The translations under genes were made by a program, and so were the position numbers. From the NCBI RefSeq assembly GCF_004137085.1, contig NZ_QYBC01000027.1, positions 1-61,059 of the forward strand: 61,059 bases of DNA, given 5' to 3'. The notes beneath the pieces were generated by a model that did not search any database, was not told the origin of the DNA, and saw only the letters and a program-made list of their open reading frames with translations. Shown piece by piece: positions 44,602 to 52,505 of this stretch (within the stretch, counting starts at the first letter, position 1; the number at the start of each line of letters is the position of its first letter). This stretch comes from Lichenibacterium ramalinae (GTDB lineage Bacteria; Pseudomonadota; Alphaproteobacteria; Rhizobiales; Beijerinckiaceae).

Positions 44602-46671
44602 ATGTCGATGCCGGATCAAGACTACGTGCAGTGGCTGGTGGACCAGTCCATGCTGAGGAACGCCAAGCTGAGTGCCAGGAAGTATGCGGGACAGAGCCGT
44701 CAATGGCAGCGTCCCTACGGGGAGGCGAAGGCCCGTGCGGCCACGGCCATCGCTTCGGTCTGGTTCAATGCCTACCCACCGTCCATCGTCACGGAGAAGG
44801 GCGCCTCCGTCCTGAAAACCCTCGGAGATGCCAAGCTCTGGGACGCGCTCGCCTCGCTCGGGATCCAGGCCATCCACACGGGTCCGACCAAGCGCGCAGG
44901 CGGGATCGTGGGACGTGAGTTCACGCCGAGCATCGATGGCAATTTCGACCGCATCGGCCTGGATATCGACGCGAAGTTCGGCACGACGGAACAGTACGTC
45001 GCCATGAGTCGGATGGCATCCGCCCACAATGCGATCGTCATCGACGACGTCGTTCCTTCCCATTCCGGCAAGGGAGCCGACTTCCGCCTGGCCGAGATGG
45101 CCTATGAGGACTATCCCGGCATCTATCACATGGTGGAGATCCGGGAGGCGGACTGGAACCTTCTTCCGCTTCTGCAAGACGGGCAGGAGGTCGTGAACCT
45201 TTCGCCCCCCGCGGTGGACGCGCTTGCGAAGAAGGGCTACATCGTCGGGCAGCTTCAGCGGGTGATATTCTTCGAACCGGGCGTCAAGGAGACGGACTGG
45301 AGCGCAACGGGCCCGATCGTCGGCGTGGATGGGCATACCCGCCGCTGGGTCTACCTGCACTACTTCAAGGCCGGGCAACCGTCCCTGAACTGGCTGGACC
45401 CGACCTTCGCGGCGCAACAGATGATCATCGGCGACGCGCTGCATGCCATCGACAGCTTGGGCGCCGTCGGGCTTCGGCTCGACGCGAACGGTTTCCTCGG
45501 GGTGGAGGTCAGAACGGGCGGCCTCGCATGGTCCGAAGGGCATCCCCTGTCGTTGGTGGGCAACAGTCTCCTGGCAGGAGCGATCCGGAAGGCGGGCGGC
45601 TTCAGCTTCCAGGAGTTGAACCTGACCGTGGACGACATCGCGGCGATGTCCCAGGGAGGCGCGGACCTTTCCTATGATTTCATCACTCGGCCCGCCTATC
45701 ATCATGCGATCCTGACCGGGGATACCGAGTTCCTGCGTCTCATGCTGCGGACCATGCATGAGTTCAAGATCGATCCGGCAAGCCTCATCCATGGACTCCA
45801 GAATCATGATGAGCTGACATTGGAGCTGGTGCACTTCTGGACACTCCATGCCGACGAGATCTACACCTTCCAAGGCAAGACGTGGCAAGGCCGCACGCTC
45901 CGCACGCACCTGCGTGAGACGATGTACTCCAAGCTGTCGGGCGAACATGCGCCCTACAACCAGAAATTCGTCACCAACGGCGTCGCCTGCACGACGGCGA
46001 GCGTGATCGCCGCTGCTCTGGCGATCAGGAACCTCGACGAGATCAGCGAGGAGCAGATCGCCCAGATCCAGAAGATCCATCTGCTGCTGGCGATGTACAA
46101 TGCCTTCCAGCCGGGTGTTTTCGCGCTCTCGGGCTGGGACATGATCGGAGCCCTTCCCCTCCCGGCATCCGAGGTGGAAGACATGATGCAGGATGGCGAC
46201 ACGCGCTGGATCCAGAGAGGTGCCTACGACCTGATGGACGTCAATGCGGATGCACGCGTCTCGTCGGAGGGCATGCCGAAGTGCCGGTCGCTCTACGGTT
46301 CATTGGCCGAGCAACTCAAGCGGCCGGACTCGTTCATCTCGCAGCTCAAGCATCTCCTTTCCGTCCGGCAATCGTACGGCATAGCGGGCAGCCATCAAAC
46401 TGCCGTGCCGGACGTGAAGGCAGCAGGCCTGCTCATCATGATCCACGAGCTCCCCGATGGGCGTGGGACCCAGATCACCGCCCTGAATTTCGGGGCAGAC
46501 GAGATCGACGAGGTGCTTGCCATGCCCGAGATCCCGCGGGGTCCGATCGTCGACATGCTGCATGGTGTCCCGGCCGGCGACGTCTCCGAGGAGGGCGAGA
46601 TCCAGATCCAGCTGGCCCCGTACGAAGGCAAGTCACTCCGTATCGTGACGCACTATCACGCTCCCACGTGA
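44602..46671 (+). CDS. GH13 (alpha-amylase) family enzyme, trehalose-synthase-like
   Basis: 689 residues. The catalytic barrel shows [13 protein letters not shown] with nucleophile D294, SFQELNL with acid/base E338 and [12 protein letters not shown] (NHDE at 401-404). The NHDELTLE form is the hallmark of trehalose synthase (maltose glucosyltransferase) relatives. The nucleophile region with DANGFLG instead of DAIPYL, and the long N-terminal part starting near [10 protein letters not shown], show it is not a classical TreS. No signal peptide is seen, so it is cytoplasmic. It probably rearranges or transfers alpha-glucosides (trehalose, maltose or sucrose type). GC is about 60% where counted by eye, well below its neighbours, and it lies alone between transposase remnants, which suggests horizontal transfer. 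Confidence 0.82.
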   Translation: MSMPDQDYVQWLVDQSMLRNAKLSARKYAGQSRQWQRPYGEAKARAATAIASVWFNAYPPSIVTEKGASVLKTLGDAKLWDALASLGIQAIHTGPTKRAGGIVGREFTPSIDGNFDRIGLDIDAKFGTTEQYVAMSRMASAHNAIVIDDVVPSHSGKGADFRLAEMAYEDYPGIYHMVEIREADWNLLPLLQDGQEVVNLSPPAVDALAKKGYIVGQLQRVIFFEPGVKETDWSATGPIVGVDGHTRRWVYLHYFKAGQPSLNWLDPTFAAQQMIIGDALHAIDSLGAVGLRLDANGFLGVEVRTGGLAWSEGHPLSLVGNSLLAGAIRKAGGFSFQELNLTVDDIAAMSQGGADLSYDFITRPAYHHAILTGDTEFLRLMLRTMHEFKIDPASLIHGLQNHDELTLELVHFWTLHADEIYTFQGKTWQGRTLRTHLRETMYSKLSGEHAPYNQKFVTNGVACTTASVIAAALAIRNLDEISEEQIAQIQKIHLLLAMYNAFQPGVFALSGWDMIGALPLPASEVEDMMQDGDTRWIQRGAYDLMDVNADARVSSEGMPKCRSLYGSLAEQLKRPDSFISQLKHLLSVRQSYGIAGSHQTAVPDVKAAGLLIMIHELPDGRGTQITALNFGADEIDEVLAMPEIPRGPIVDMLHGVPAGDVSEEGEIQIQLAPYEGKSLRIVTHYHAPT

Positions 46672-46760
46672 GCTGAAGGCCATCGCAGCAAGCCTCCTTG
46701 CCGACGACGCATGGGAATCGCATTTGAGATTTTGGGGTAGCGTTTCGAGGCATCGAGTGG

Positions 46761-47048
46761 TTGGGAGACGGCCAAGGGAGGCCGTCGCTGAATGTTCTGA
46801 TCTCGATGCATCGGGACGTTCCCGACCCGCGCACCGGCAACGGGACGCGCCACAGCCTGCTCGATGTGCTGACGATCGCGCTCGTGGCGTCGATCTGCGG
46901 CTGCGAGAGCTGCGTCGACGTCGCTGACTTTGCCGAAGACCGAGAAGAGCTGTTCCGCCAGTTTCTGGAGCTGAGCCACGGCATTGCGACCCTGGGCGTG
47001 TCGGCACGAGTTGCGAGACGCACCGTCGGAAGCTCGAAAAACGAGTAG
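46761..47048 (+). pseudogene. Truncated ISAs1-family transposase N-terminus
   Basis: The reading frame contains DVPDPRTGNGTRHSLLDVLT, then IALVASICGCESCVDVADFA and LFRQFLELSHGI (about 46794-46994), which is the conserved N-terminal DDE-associated region of ISAs1 transposases. The similarity ends abruptly after that, and the DDE catalytic core is absent. It is a remnant marking the right side of the GH13 island. Confidence 0.7.
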
Positions 47049-47777
47049 AATGGGTAGTTGGACTCTTTCGCATTCCATAGAATAGATTATGTTGCGAATG
47101 TGATTTGGAACGAGAAACTGTAAGCCGCTCGACTCGGTGAAGCCTACCGGACTGGAATCTGAAAGCCGGACACCCGGAAAACGTACTGTTCTGCTGTTCA
47201 AGCCAGGTCGGAGGCGCATGGCCAAGCTTGCAGGCGACGACGCTCCGCCCGAGCGTGGCGACCTTATCGAAGCGAATGATACCAGCGGTAAAAGTTTTGA
47301 CCGCTGGCGAGTGGGAACGCGCGCCGCCGCTCCTGCGGCGCAACGTGACGGAGATGCATCAGCATTTCCGTCGCCTGTATGACTGAAGGGACCTCCAGGC
47401 CTGTTCCGGGATGCGGAGCCAAAGGTGCCATGTCGGATCCGGTCCAGGGCCGCGAAGTGATGAAGCACATCACAAGATCCTGCCGCCGATCATTGTCACG
47501 TGGATCACGGCGGCAGCATCGGCCAGCACCACATGCACGTCCCCGTCAGGCCACGTCAAAGCGTCAACAGCATCGGAGAAGCTGCACGAACCGCTCGCCG
47601 ATGGCGTGGGTCCCTGCACCCCAGCACGGTACCCGGTCAAACGCACGGGCACGGTCCATGCAGCTTTCAACCTTGACGGTTTCACTCGCCGTCAAAGGGA
47701 GCGCGGTCAGATGTCGGCACCGAAACGAGAGACGGCCCCCTCGGACAGGGACTGACGACAGCGACCGAGAGCGGTAT

Positions 47778-47829
47778 CGGCTTTCTCCGAGTCGCCTTGG
47801 CGACTCCAAGCCGGTGAAACTGCTCTCGA
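47778..47829. repeat. Dispersed palindromic repeat, copy 2 (hairpin 47789-47806)
   Basis: Hairpin GAGTCGCC-TT-GGCGACTC lies between CGGCTTTCTC and AAGCCGGTGAAACTGCTCTC, nearly the same flanks as copy 1 at 10277-10326. The stems differ at several positions but both pair fully, so the changes compensate. It lies between the ISAs1 remnant and the end of the DUF882 gene. Confidence 0.6.
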
Positions 47830-47835
47830 TTCGAA

Positions 47836-47872
47836 GCTGGAGCGAATTCGCCCAAGGCGAAAGCGCTCCAGC
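47836..47872. repeat. Second hairpin adjoining repeat copy 2
   Basis: GCTGGAGCG (47836-47844) pairs with CGCTCCAGC (47864-47872), and inside it TTCGCC pairs with GGCGAA around CAA. Together with the preceding hairpin it gives a two-stem structure of about 95 nt, which could be a REP-like cluster or a folded RNA. Confidence 0.5.
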
Positions 47873-47969
47873 GGCGAGCGGGAATCGAATATTTGAAACG
47901 ATGAGATGCGGTGCACCGCAGAGCTGAAACGCTCGCTCATATCGACTACAAGCCCGTCCCGTCCGGCGT

Positions 47970-48545
47970 TCAACCGGCCCACGTTCTCACCTTCCACACG
48001 TCGAGGTGGGTGAACCCGTCGTAGAGCCCGATGCCACCGCGCGCGAAGAACGAGGCCGCGAGCGCGATCGCGCGCGGGCTGTAGCCCGGCGCCCGGAGGT
48101 CCGCCGCATAGCCGTAAAGGTGCATCGAGTTGCGGGCCGCGCCTTCCAGCGCGGCGTTGTGGGCTGGTGTCCGATAGCCGCTGAGCAGCACGAGCGGAAG
48201 CGGCCCGCCGTGCACCAGCGACATGCCCGACTGCACGGCCGCCACGAGGTCGAACAGCCGCGGCTCGATCCACACGGCGCGATCCGCGTCGACCAGATCC
48301 CGCATGAACCAGGACAGCATCAGCACCTGCGCGGCGTCGAAGCCGTCCGCGCCTCGGAAGCGCGCTTCCACCTCGGCGCCGGTCGTGCGCCGGAGCCACA
48401 GCCGGTCGCGGCCGACGCGCGCCGGCTCCGCCACGGCGGCCCGCGCCGCCTCGGCCGCGAAGGCCCGCTCGATGGGGCTCGCCCCGGCGAACAGCGCCGC
48501 CGCGCCCGCGCAGGCGGCGCGGCGCGTGAAGGTCGACGCCGTCAC
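47970..48545 (-). CDS. DUF882 / YcbK-like murein peptidase-family protein with signal peptide
   Basis: 191 residues from GTG 48545. An N-terminal signal region (STFTRRAACAGAAALFAGAS) carries a twin Arg. The C-terminal domain has the metallopeptidase M15/YcbK pattern: PLVLLSGYRTPAHNAALEGA, NSMHLYGYAADLR (zinc His and Asp) and GFTHLDVWKVRTWAG (second zinc His). Such proteins are predicted to cleave peptidoglycan cross-links. GTG 48545 overlaps the dotC stop (GTGA), so it is translated with dotC and may open the cell wall for the secretion complex. Confidence 0.85.
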   Translation of the reverse strand: MTASTFTRRAACAGAAALFAGASPIERAFAAEAARAAVAEPARVGRDRLWLRRTTGAEVEARFRGADGFDAAQVLMLSWFMRDLVDADRAVWIEPRLFDLVAAVQSGMSLVHGGPLPLVLLSGYRTPAHNAALEGAARNSMHLYGYAADLRAPGYSPRAIALAASFFARGGIGLYDGFTHLDVWKVRTWAG

Positions 48546-49672
48546 CGATAGGCCTTGGGCAGCGCGGCGCGGAAGCGCGGCGACACTTCCAGCGTGACGA
48601 TCTGCTCGCCCACGAAGGCCCGCCGGCCGTCCGCCGCCACCCGCACCGCTTGGCGCGAGCGCGCGAGGGTCGGCACGCTGAGCGCGCCCTGCGCGGCCAG
48701 ATGGTGGTACAGCTGCATGCCGACATAATCCCGCTCCAGCCGGTCGAGATCCTCCTCGAACGAGGCGCGGGCTTCTCCGACGCCGACCGCCACGCCTTCC
48801 GCGTAACTGGCATCGTAGATCTTCTGCTCGTCGCCGCCGTCCGGCTTCAGTGCCGGCTGGATCGCACGATGGTCGGAGGGCGCGAGGTCGAGGTAGTCGC
48901 GCCAGTCGGGCGGCGACAGCACCAGCCGGGCCTGCACCACGATCTGGTAGGCGCCGAGCGTGAGGTAGAGCAGGCGGCTGCTCCCGAGCTGCTTCACGTC
49001 CTTCAGCTCGCCGATCACGGGTGGCACGAGGTTGGCGCCGATCATCATGCGCCGGAAATCGTAGCGCGCGTCGAGCCGGGTCGCTTCCCCGTCGAGGGCG
49101 GCGACGAGCCGCGCGTTCTCGTCGAGGAAGCCCTGCCGGATGCCCTCGCCCCGGGCGTGCTGGGCCAGCACCTGCGGGCGCAGCTCCGACGTCTCCGGCT
49201 TGACACCCTCGTAGCGGTGGTAGACCGGCGAGCGCGGGTCGCGCATCAGCTCGTAGGACGCGTCCGGCGGCGCGCTGCCGCCCGCCTGGGGCACGGCGCC
49301 GTTGTTCGAGCCTCCTCCGCCGCCCCCTCCGCCGCCGGCTTGAGAGCCGCCGCCCGTCATCGAGGGAAGCTGGCTTTGGCCGGGCTGGGCGGGCTGCGAG
49401 CCCGGCGGCGGGCTGGCGATGGTCTGCACCGCCTGATTGTTGTTGCCATAGGGAGACGGAGGGTAGCCGCCGTAGGAGCTCAGCCCGTAGCCGCCGTAAC
49501 CGGCATATCCACCATAAACCGGCAGTCCGAAATTGATGTTGGTGCCGTAGGTCGGCTGGGCCGTGGCCGACACCGTTTGGGCCCGGCACGGTGCGACGAG
49601 CAGGACCGCGCCGAGCAGGACCGCGCCGAGCAGTGCCGTGGCGGCCTGCAGCCGAGGGGGAGGGGCGCTCAC
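48542..49672 (-). CDS. dotC: DotC-like type IVB secretion outer-membrane core protein
   Basis: 376 residues from GTG 49672. A signal peptide (about 1-31, LLGAVLLGAVLLVAPCRAQ) is followed by low-complexity Tyr/Gly repeats (YGGYAGYGGYG, 53-70) and a Gly run (113-121). The C-terminal core (about 155-376) matches Legionella DotC order: GANLVPPVIGELKDV, YQIVVQARLVLSPPDWRDYL, EGVAVGVGEARASFEEDLDR, LERDYVGMQLYHHLAAQGAL and a final IVTLEVSPRFRAAL. In Dot/Icm systems DotC is a lipoprotein needed to place DotH in the outer membrane. Here a cysteine lies at 29 but the preceding Pro makes it a poor lipobox. It is coupled to the small lipoprotein gene upstream. Confidence 0.82.
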   Translation of the reverse strand: MSAPPPRLQAATALLGAVLLGAVLLVAPCRAQTVSATAQPTYGTNINFGLPVYGGYAGYGGYGLSSYGGYPPSPYGNNNQAVQTIASPPPGSQPAQPGQSQLPSMTGGGSQAGGGGGGGGGSNNGAVPQAGGSAPPDASYELMRDPRSPVYHRYEGVKPETSELRPQVLAQHARGEGIRQGFLDENARLVAALDGEATRLDARYDFRRMMIGANLVPPVIGELKDVKQLGSSRLLYLTLGAYQIVVQARLVLSPPDWRDYLDLAPSDHRAIQPALKPDGGDEQKIYDASYAEGVAVGVGEARASFEEDLDRLERDYVGMQLYHHLAAQGALSVPTLARSRQAVRVAADGRRAFVGEQIVTLEVSPRFRAALPKAYR

Positions 49673-49800
49673 AGCCCGTGCCGCTCCAGCTGTCGATGGA
49701 CGAAGGCGACTGTCCCCTCCCGCGAACCCTCGGTCTCGCCGGCGCAGGCCGCCAAGCAGAGCATGCAGAGCAGAAGCAGGATCGTGCGCGTCACCGGCAT
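49669..49800 (-). CDS. 43-residue predicted lipoprotein upstream of dotC
   Basis: ATG 49800 opens a 43-residue frame, PVTRTILLLLCMLCLAACAG followed by ETEGSREGTVAFVHRQLERH. It has a basic n-region, a hydrophobic stretch and a clear lipobox LAAC (Cys19), leaving a mature lipopeptide of only 25 residues. Its stop overlaps the dotC start (GTGA at 49669-49672). In position it could stand for DotD or TssJ, both lipoproteins, but it is far too short to hold either fold. It may be a small accessory lipoprotein of the complex. Confidence 0.6.
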   Translation of the reverse strand: MPVTRTILLLLCMLCLAACAGETEGSREGTVAFVHRQLERHGL

Positions 49801-50159
49801 GGATGCTGCTCCGACAGACCCCGTGACGGGACGGGGCAGGCGATGAGCGGATCGTCAAACATCGGCTGCCTACTGGATCGAGATTGGTCAGACGGTTCCA
49901 GTCCATGCCAATAATACGCCGGACGTTACGTCAGATCGACAAGCTTTGATGGAGGCAGGATGAGGCCGGTCCACCGTCGAGTCCAGGGTGAGACTGTTCA
50001 CGCCCCGTCAGATACAGACGTTATGTGACAAGCTTGCCACAAGCCCGGTGCTTTCAGCTGTTCGCCCCCGCTTCCTGGCCGATGGGCATGTAGACGCGGA
50101 GTTGCACATGGGTTAGCCCTGGGTCGCGGATCCTCCGCGTGCAGTTCAAAGGGCGATCG
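49801..50159. other. Divergent promoter region between dotC and dotH units
   Basis: 359 nt that must drive both secretion units. No convincing sigma70 or sigma54 site is visible. GACAAGCTT occurs twice (49949 and 50027 regions). A 22-codon frame at 49960-50028 has a good GGAGG site 6 nt upstream and could be a leader peptide, but nothing else supports it. Confidence 0.4.
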
Positions 50160-51521
50160 ATGCCGACGCAGCGATCCAGTATTGACGGTCGAAGGCCGAT
50201 GTATCGCCTCGTCGTCACGACGGCTTCGGTAGCTTCCCTTCTTGCCGCCCCTGCCCTCCTTGCCGCCCCTGCCCTCGCGGGCGGACCCGTCACCCTGGCG
50301 TCGCTGATCCCGGGCGCGGCGACGATCCTGCCGTCTGGGCCCGCCATGTCCGCGCCACCCGGCTCCGCTCCACCCGTCTCCGCTCCACCGGTATCGGCTG
50401 CGGCCGCTCGGCGCCCGAAGCCGGTCCGCCAAGCCCAGGCCGTCCCGGCGCCGTCCCCCGCCGTTGCACCCGCCGCTGCACCCGCCGCTGCGCCCGCCGC
50501 ACCATCCCCCACTCGGCCCGTGCCGGCCGCCCAGGCGGCAGCCCGCGCCTCGGCGGGGGGCTCGCCGCCGCCGCCGCGCGAGCTGACGCCCGCCGAGATC
50601 ACCGCGCTGCAGGGCATCATGGCGGACCGCGCGCGCGGCGCGGTCTTGAGCCCCGGCAACGCCGACGCCATCCGCGACCGGGTGCTCGACGCGCAGCGGG
50701 GCGCCCTCCAGTCCGGCTACGGCACCGCGGCGCCACAGCCCCGCCCCCGCATGATGACGGTGGACCCGCAGGTGCTGCTGTCGACGCCCCCCAGCCTGCA
50801 GCTGGCGCTCGGCGTCGTCACGCCGATCACCTTTCTCGACGAGCGGGGCCGCGCCTGGCCGGTGGAGTCGGTGGCCTTCGACCCGCGCATGTTCGCCCAA
50901 GACGGCGTCGGCTGCGGATCGGGCGGGGGCGGGGTCGCCGTGATGGCTATGGGCGAACGGCCCTCCACCATCAACATCATGCCGTGCCGCCTCACCACCT
51001 GGGGCAACATTTCCGTCAAGCTGCAGGACTACCCCTTGCCCGTGGTGCTGATGGCGCGCAGCGGCGCCGGCGGGGCGGCCGTGGACCTGCCCGTGACGGT
51101 GCGGGTGCAGGGGCGCTCGCCCGGCACCCCGGCGCAGCCCTACGACACCATGGCGGCCTACGTGCCGCCGCCGATCCGAACCGCCGCCGCGCCCCGCCGC
51201 GCCCCTGGGCGCCGCGGCGAGGCGGAATCCGCGGGCTTCGAGGGCGGCCGCATGGTGCCGGACAGGCTGCTCGACGCCTTCGGGGCCGGCGCGCCGCCGA
51301 AGGGCGCCGAGCGCGTCGCGGTCGACGACCCCTCGGTCAGCGCCTGGACGCTCGACGGGCGCCTCTACCTGCGCGGCGCCGTGACGGTGATCAACCCGGC
51401 CCACGACGCCGAGGGCGAAAGCTTCGGCGGCATGAAGGTTTGGCGCTTCGACCACCCCGTGCCCCGGGTCTACGTGGTCGACCGCGCCGGCGCCGAGCGC
51501 GCCCTGACGATGCAGTTCTGA
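50160..51521 (+). CDS. dotH: DotH/IcmK-like type IVB secretion outer-membrane core protein
   Basis: 453 residues from ATG 50160 (AAAGGG 7 nt upstream); ATG 50199 and GTG 50139 are alternatives. A signal peptide (MYRLVVTTASVASLLAAPAL...) is followed by a Pro/Ala-rich disordered stretch to about residue 140, then the helical ELTPAEITALQGIM. The beta-rich DotH domain (from about 209) shows LQLALGVVTPITFLDERGRA, VAVMAMGERPSTINIMPC, ISVKLQDYPLPVVLMARSG and VDLPVTVRVQGRSPG, the same order as Legionella IcmK. DotH forms the outer-membrane ring with DotC and DotG. It is the first gene of an operon that continues into T6SS genes. Confidence 0.82.
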   Translation: MPTQRSSIDGRRPMYRLVVTTASVASLLAAPALLAAPALAGGPVTLASLIPGAATILPSGPAMSAPPGSAPPVSAPPVSAAAARRPKPVRQAQAVPAPSPAVAPAAAPAAAPAAPSPTRPVPAAQAAARASAGGSPPPPRELTPAEITALQGIMADRARGAVLSPGNADAIRDRVLDAQRGALQSGYGTAAPQPRPRMMTVDPQVLLSTPPSLQLALGVVTPITFLDERGRAWPVESVAFDPRMFAQDGVGCGSGGGGVAVMAMGERPSTINIMPCRLTTWGNISVKLQDYPLPVVLMARSGAGGAAVDLPVTVRVQGRSPGTPAQPYDTMAAYVPPPIRTAAAPRRAPGRRGEAESAGFEGGRMVPDRLLDAFGAGAPPKGAERVAVDDPSVSAWTLDGRLYLRGAVTVINPAHDAEGESFGGMKVWRFDHPVPRVYVVDRAGAERALTMQF

Positions 51522-51532
51522 CGGAGGCGGCG

Positions 51533-52495
51533 ATGACACGGATCTCCCTCGTATTCGCGCTCGCCGCCGCGCTCGCCGCCGCGCTCGCCGCGGCGCCGGC
51601 CGCCGTCGCGGCCGAAGCCGGCGCGCCCCGCGGCGGCCTGCCGTCCGACGCCGTGCCCTCGGCCGGCGGGCGCTACGACCCGGCCATGTCGCCCGAAGCG
51701 CTGGCCCAGGCCCGCATCGAGGCGCAGATCGACGCGCTGCTCACCCCGCCCTCGGGCGGCTTCAGCATGAACTATTATCCCCGGCCCGCGCCGCCGCCGG
51801 CCGCGTCCGGCGCACAAGGCCAGCCGACCCCCCAGGCCGCGGCCCAAGCGAAGCTCGAGGCCGAGCGAGAGGCGCGCTCCCAGCCCAAGCTTTACGTCAT
51901 CGCCAAGCCGGGCGACGCCACCTACGCGACGATCGACCGGGCTTTCGACTCGGACGATCCGCAGGGCCCCATCTTCGCCACTGTGCACGACATCGACGCC
52001 CGCGGCATGCGCGGCCCGCTCGACGGCGTGCGCCTGCTCGGTGCCATCACCTATTCTTCGTCGCAAGCCGCGCTGCAGTTCAACCAGGCCTACCTGCGGG
52101 ACGGGCGCACGCTGCAGCTCCACGCCCTCGCGATCTCCGAGGACGATGCCCGCACCGGCGTCGCCAAGGACGTCGACCAGCACACGATCCAGCGCTACGG
52201 CTCGCTGCTCCTCGCGGGCCTGATCCAGGGCGCCGGCCAGGCCGGCCAGCAGCTGCTCCAGAACAACCAGCAGGTTTCGACCGACCCGACCACCGGCGCC
52301 GTCGCGGCGAGCGAGAACGTCGTGCCCTACCAGGTGGCGCTGACGGCGCTGCAGCCCGTCGGGCAGGTGCTCACCGCCGCGGCGGCGCGCAACTTCAACC
52401 AGCCCGCCACCATGACGGGGCCGGCCGGCATGGGCATCGGTGTCGTCTTTCTCGACCCCGTCGCGGTGCCGGGCGACCTGATCTTCCGGCGCTGA
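51533..52495 (+). CDS. dotG: DotG/IcmE-like (VirB10/TrbI-type) outer-membrane core protein, reduced form
   Basis: 320 residues. After a signal peptide (about 1-27) and a short linker, the C-terminal VirB10-like domain (about 120-320) contains ATIDRAFDSDDPQGPIFATV, GVRLLGAITYSSSQAALQFN, DQHTIQRYGSLLLAGLIQGA and ATMTGPAGMGIGVVFLDPV, matching the end of Legionella DotG. Legionella DotG is about three times longer, with an inner-membrane span and pentapeptide repeats; here only the outer-membrane part is left, on an exported protein. It starts 11 nt after dotH, behind GGAGG. Confidence 0.85.
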   Translation: MTRISLVFALAAALAAALAAAPAAVAAEAGAPRGGLPSDAVPSAGGRYDPAMSPEALAQARIEAQIDALLTPPSGGFSMNYYPRPAPPPAASGAQGQPTPQAAAQAKLEAEREARSQPKLYVIAKPGDATYATIDRAFDSDDPQGPIFATVHDIDARGMRGPLDGVRLLGAITYSSSQAALQFNQAYLRDGRTLQLHALAISEDDARTGVAKDVDQHTIQRYGSLLLAGLIQGAGQAGQQLLQNNQQVSTDPTTGAVAASENVVPYQVALTALQPVGQVLTAAAARNFNQPATMTGPAGMGIGVVFLDPVAVPGDLIFRR

Positions 52496-52505
52496 GGGGT
52501 TCGGC

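Larger units (their letters stand above)
46672..47969. other. 1.3-kb decayed region at right edge of island
   Basis: Apart from the ISAs1 fragment and the repeat copy at 47778-47829 I recognise no gene. Several open frames of 60-180 codons exist on both strands but are composition-driven and lack supported starts or domains. Confidence 0.5.

Noticed and set aside
49590-49640. Repeats of CAGGACCGCGCCGAG near the dotC start
   Set aside because: They encode the repeated GAVLL hydrophobic core of the DotC signal peptide on the minus strand.
49669-49800. Assigning the small lipoprotein as DotD or TssJ
   Set aside because: The mature chain is only 25 residues, whereas DotD and TssJ need a folded domain of about 100 residues or more.
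49801-50159. Possible sigma54 promoter (TGTGAC...TTGCC near 50025)
   Set aside because: Spacing and the -24 GG do not match the TGGCAC-N5-TTGC consensus.
50430-50520. Short repeated GCACCCGCCGCT units within dotH looking like a tandem repeat array
   Set aside because: They encode the Ala/Pro-rich linker of DotH in frame; this is coding low complexity, not a CRISPR or VNTR element of its own.
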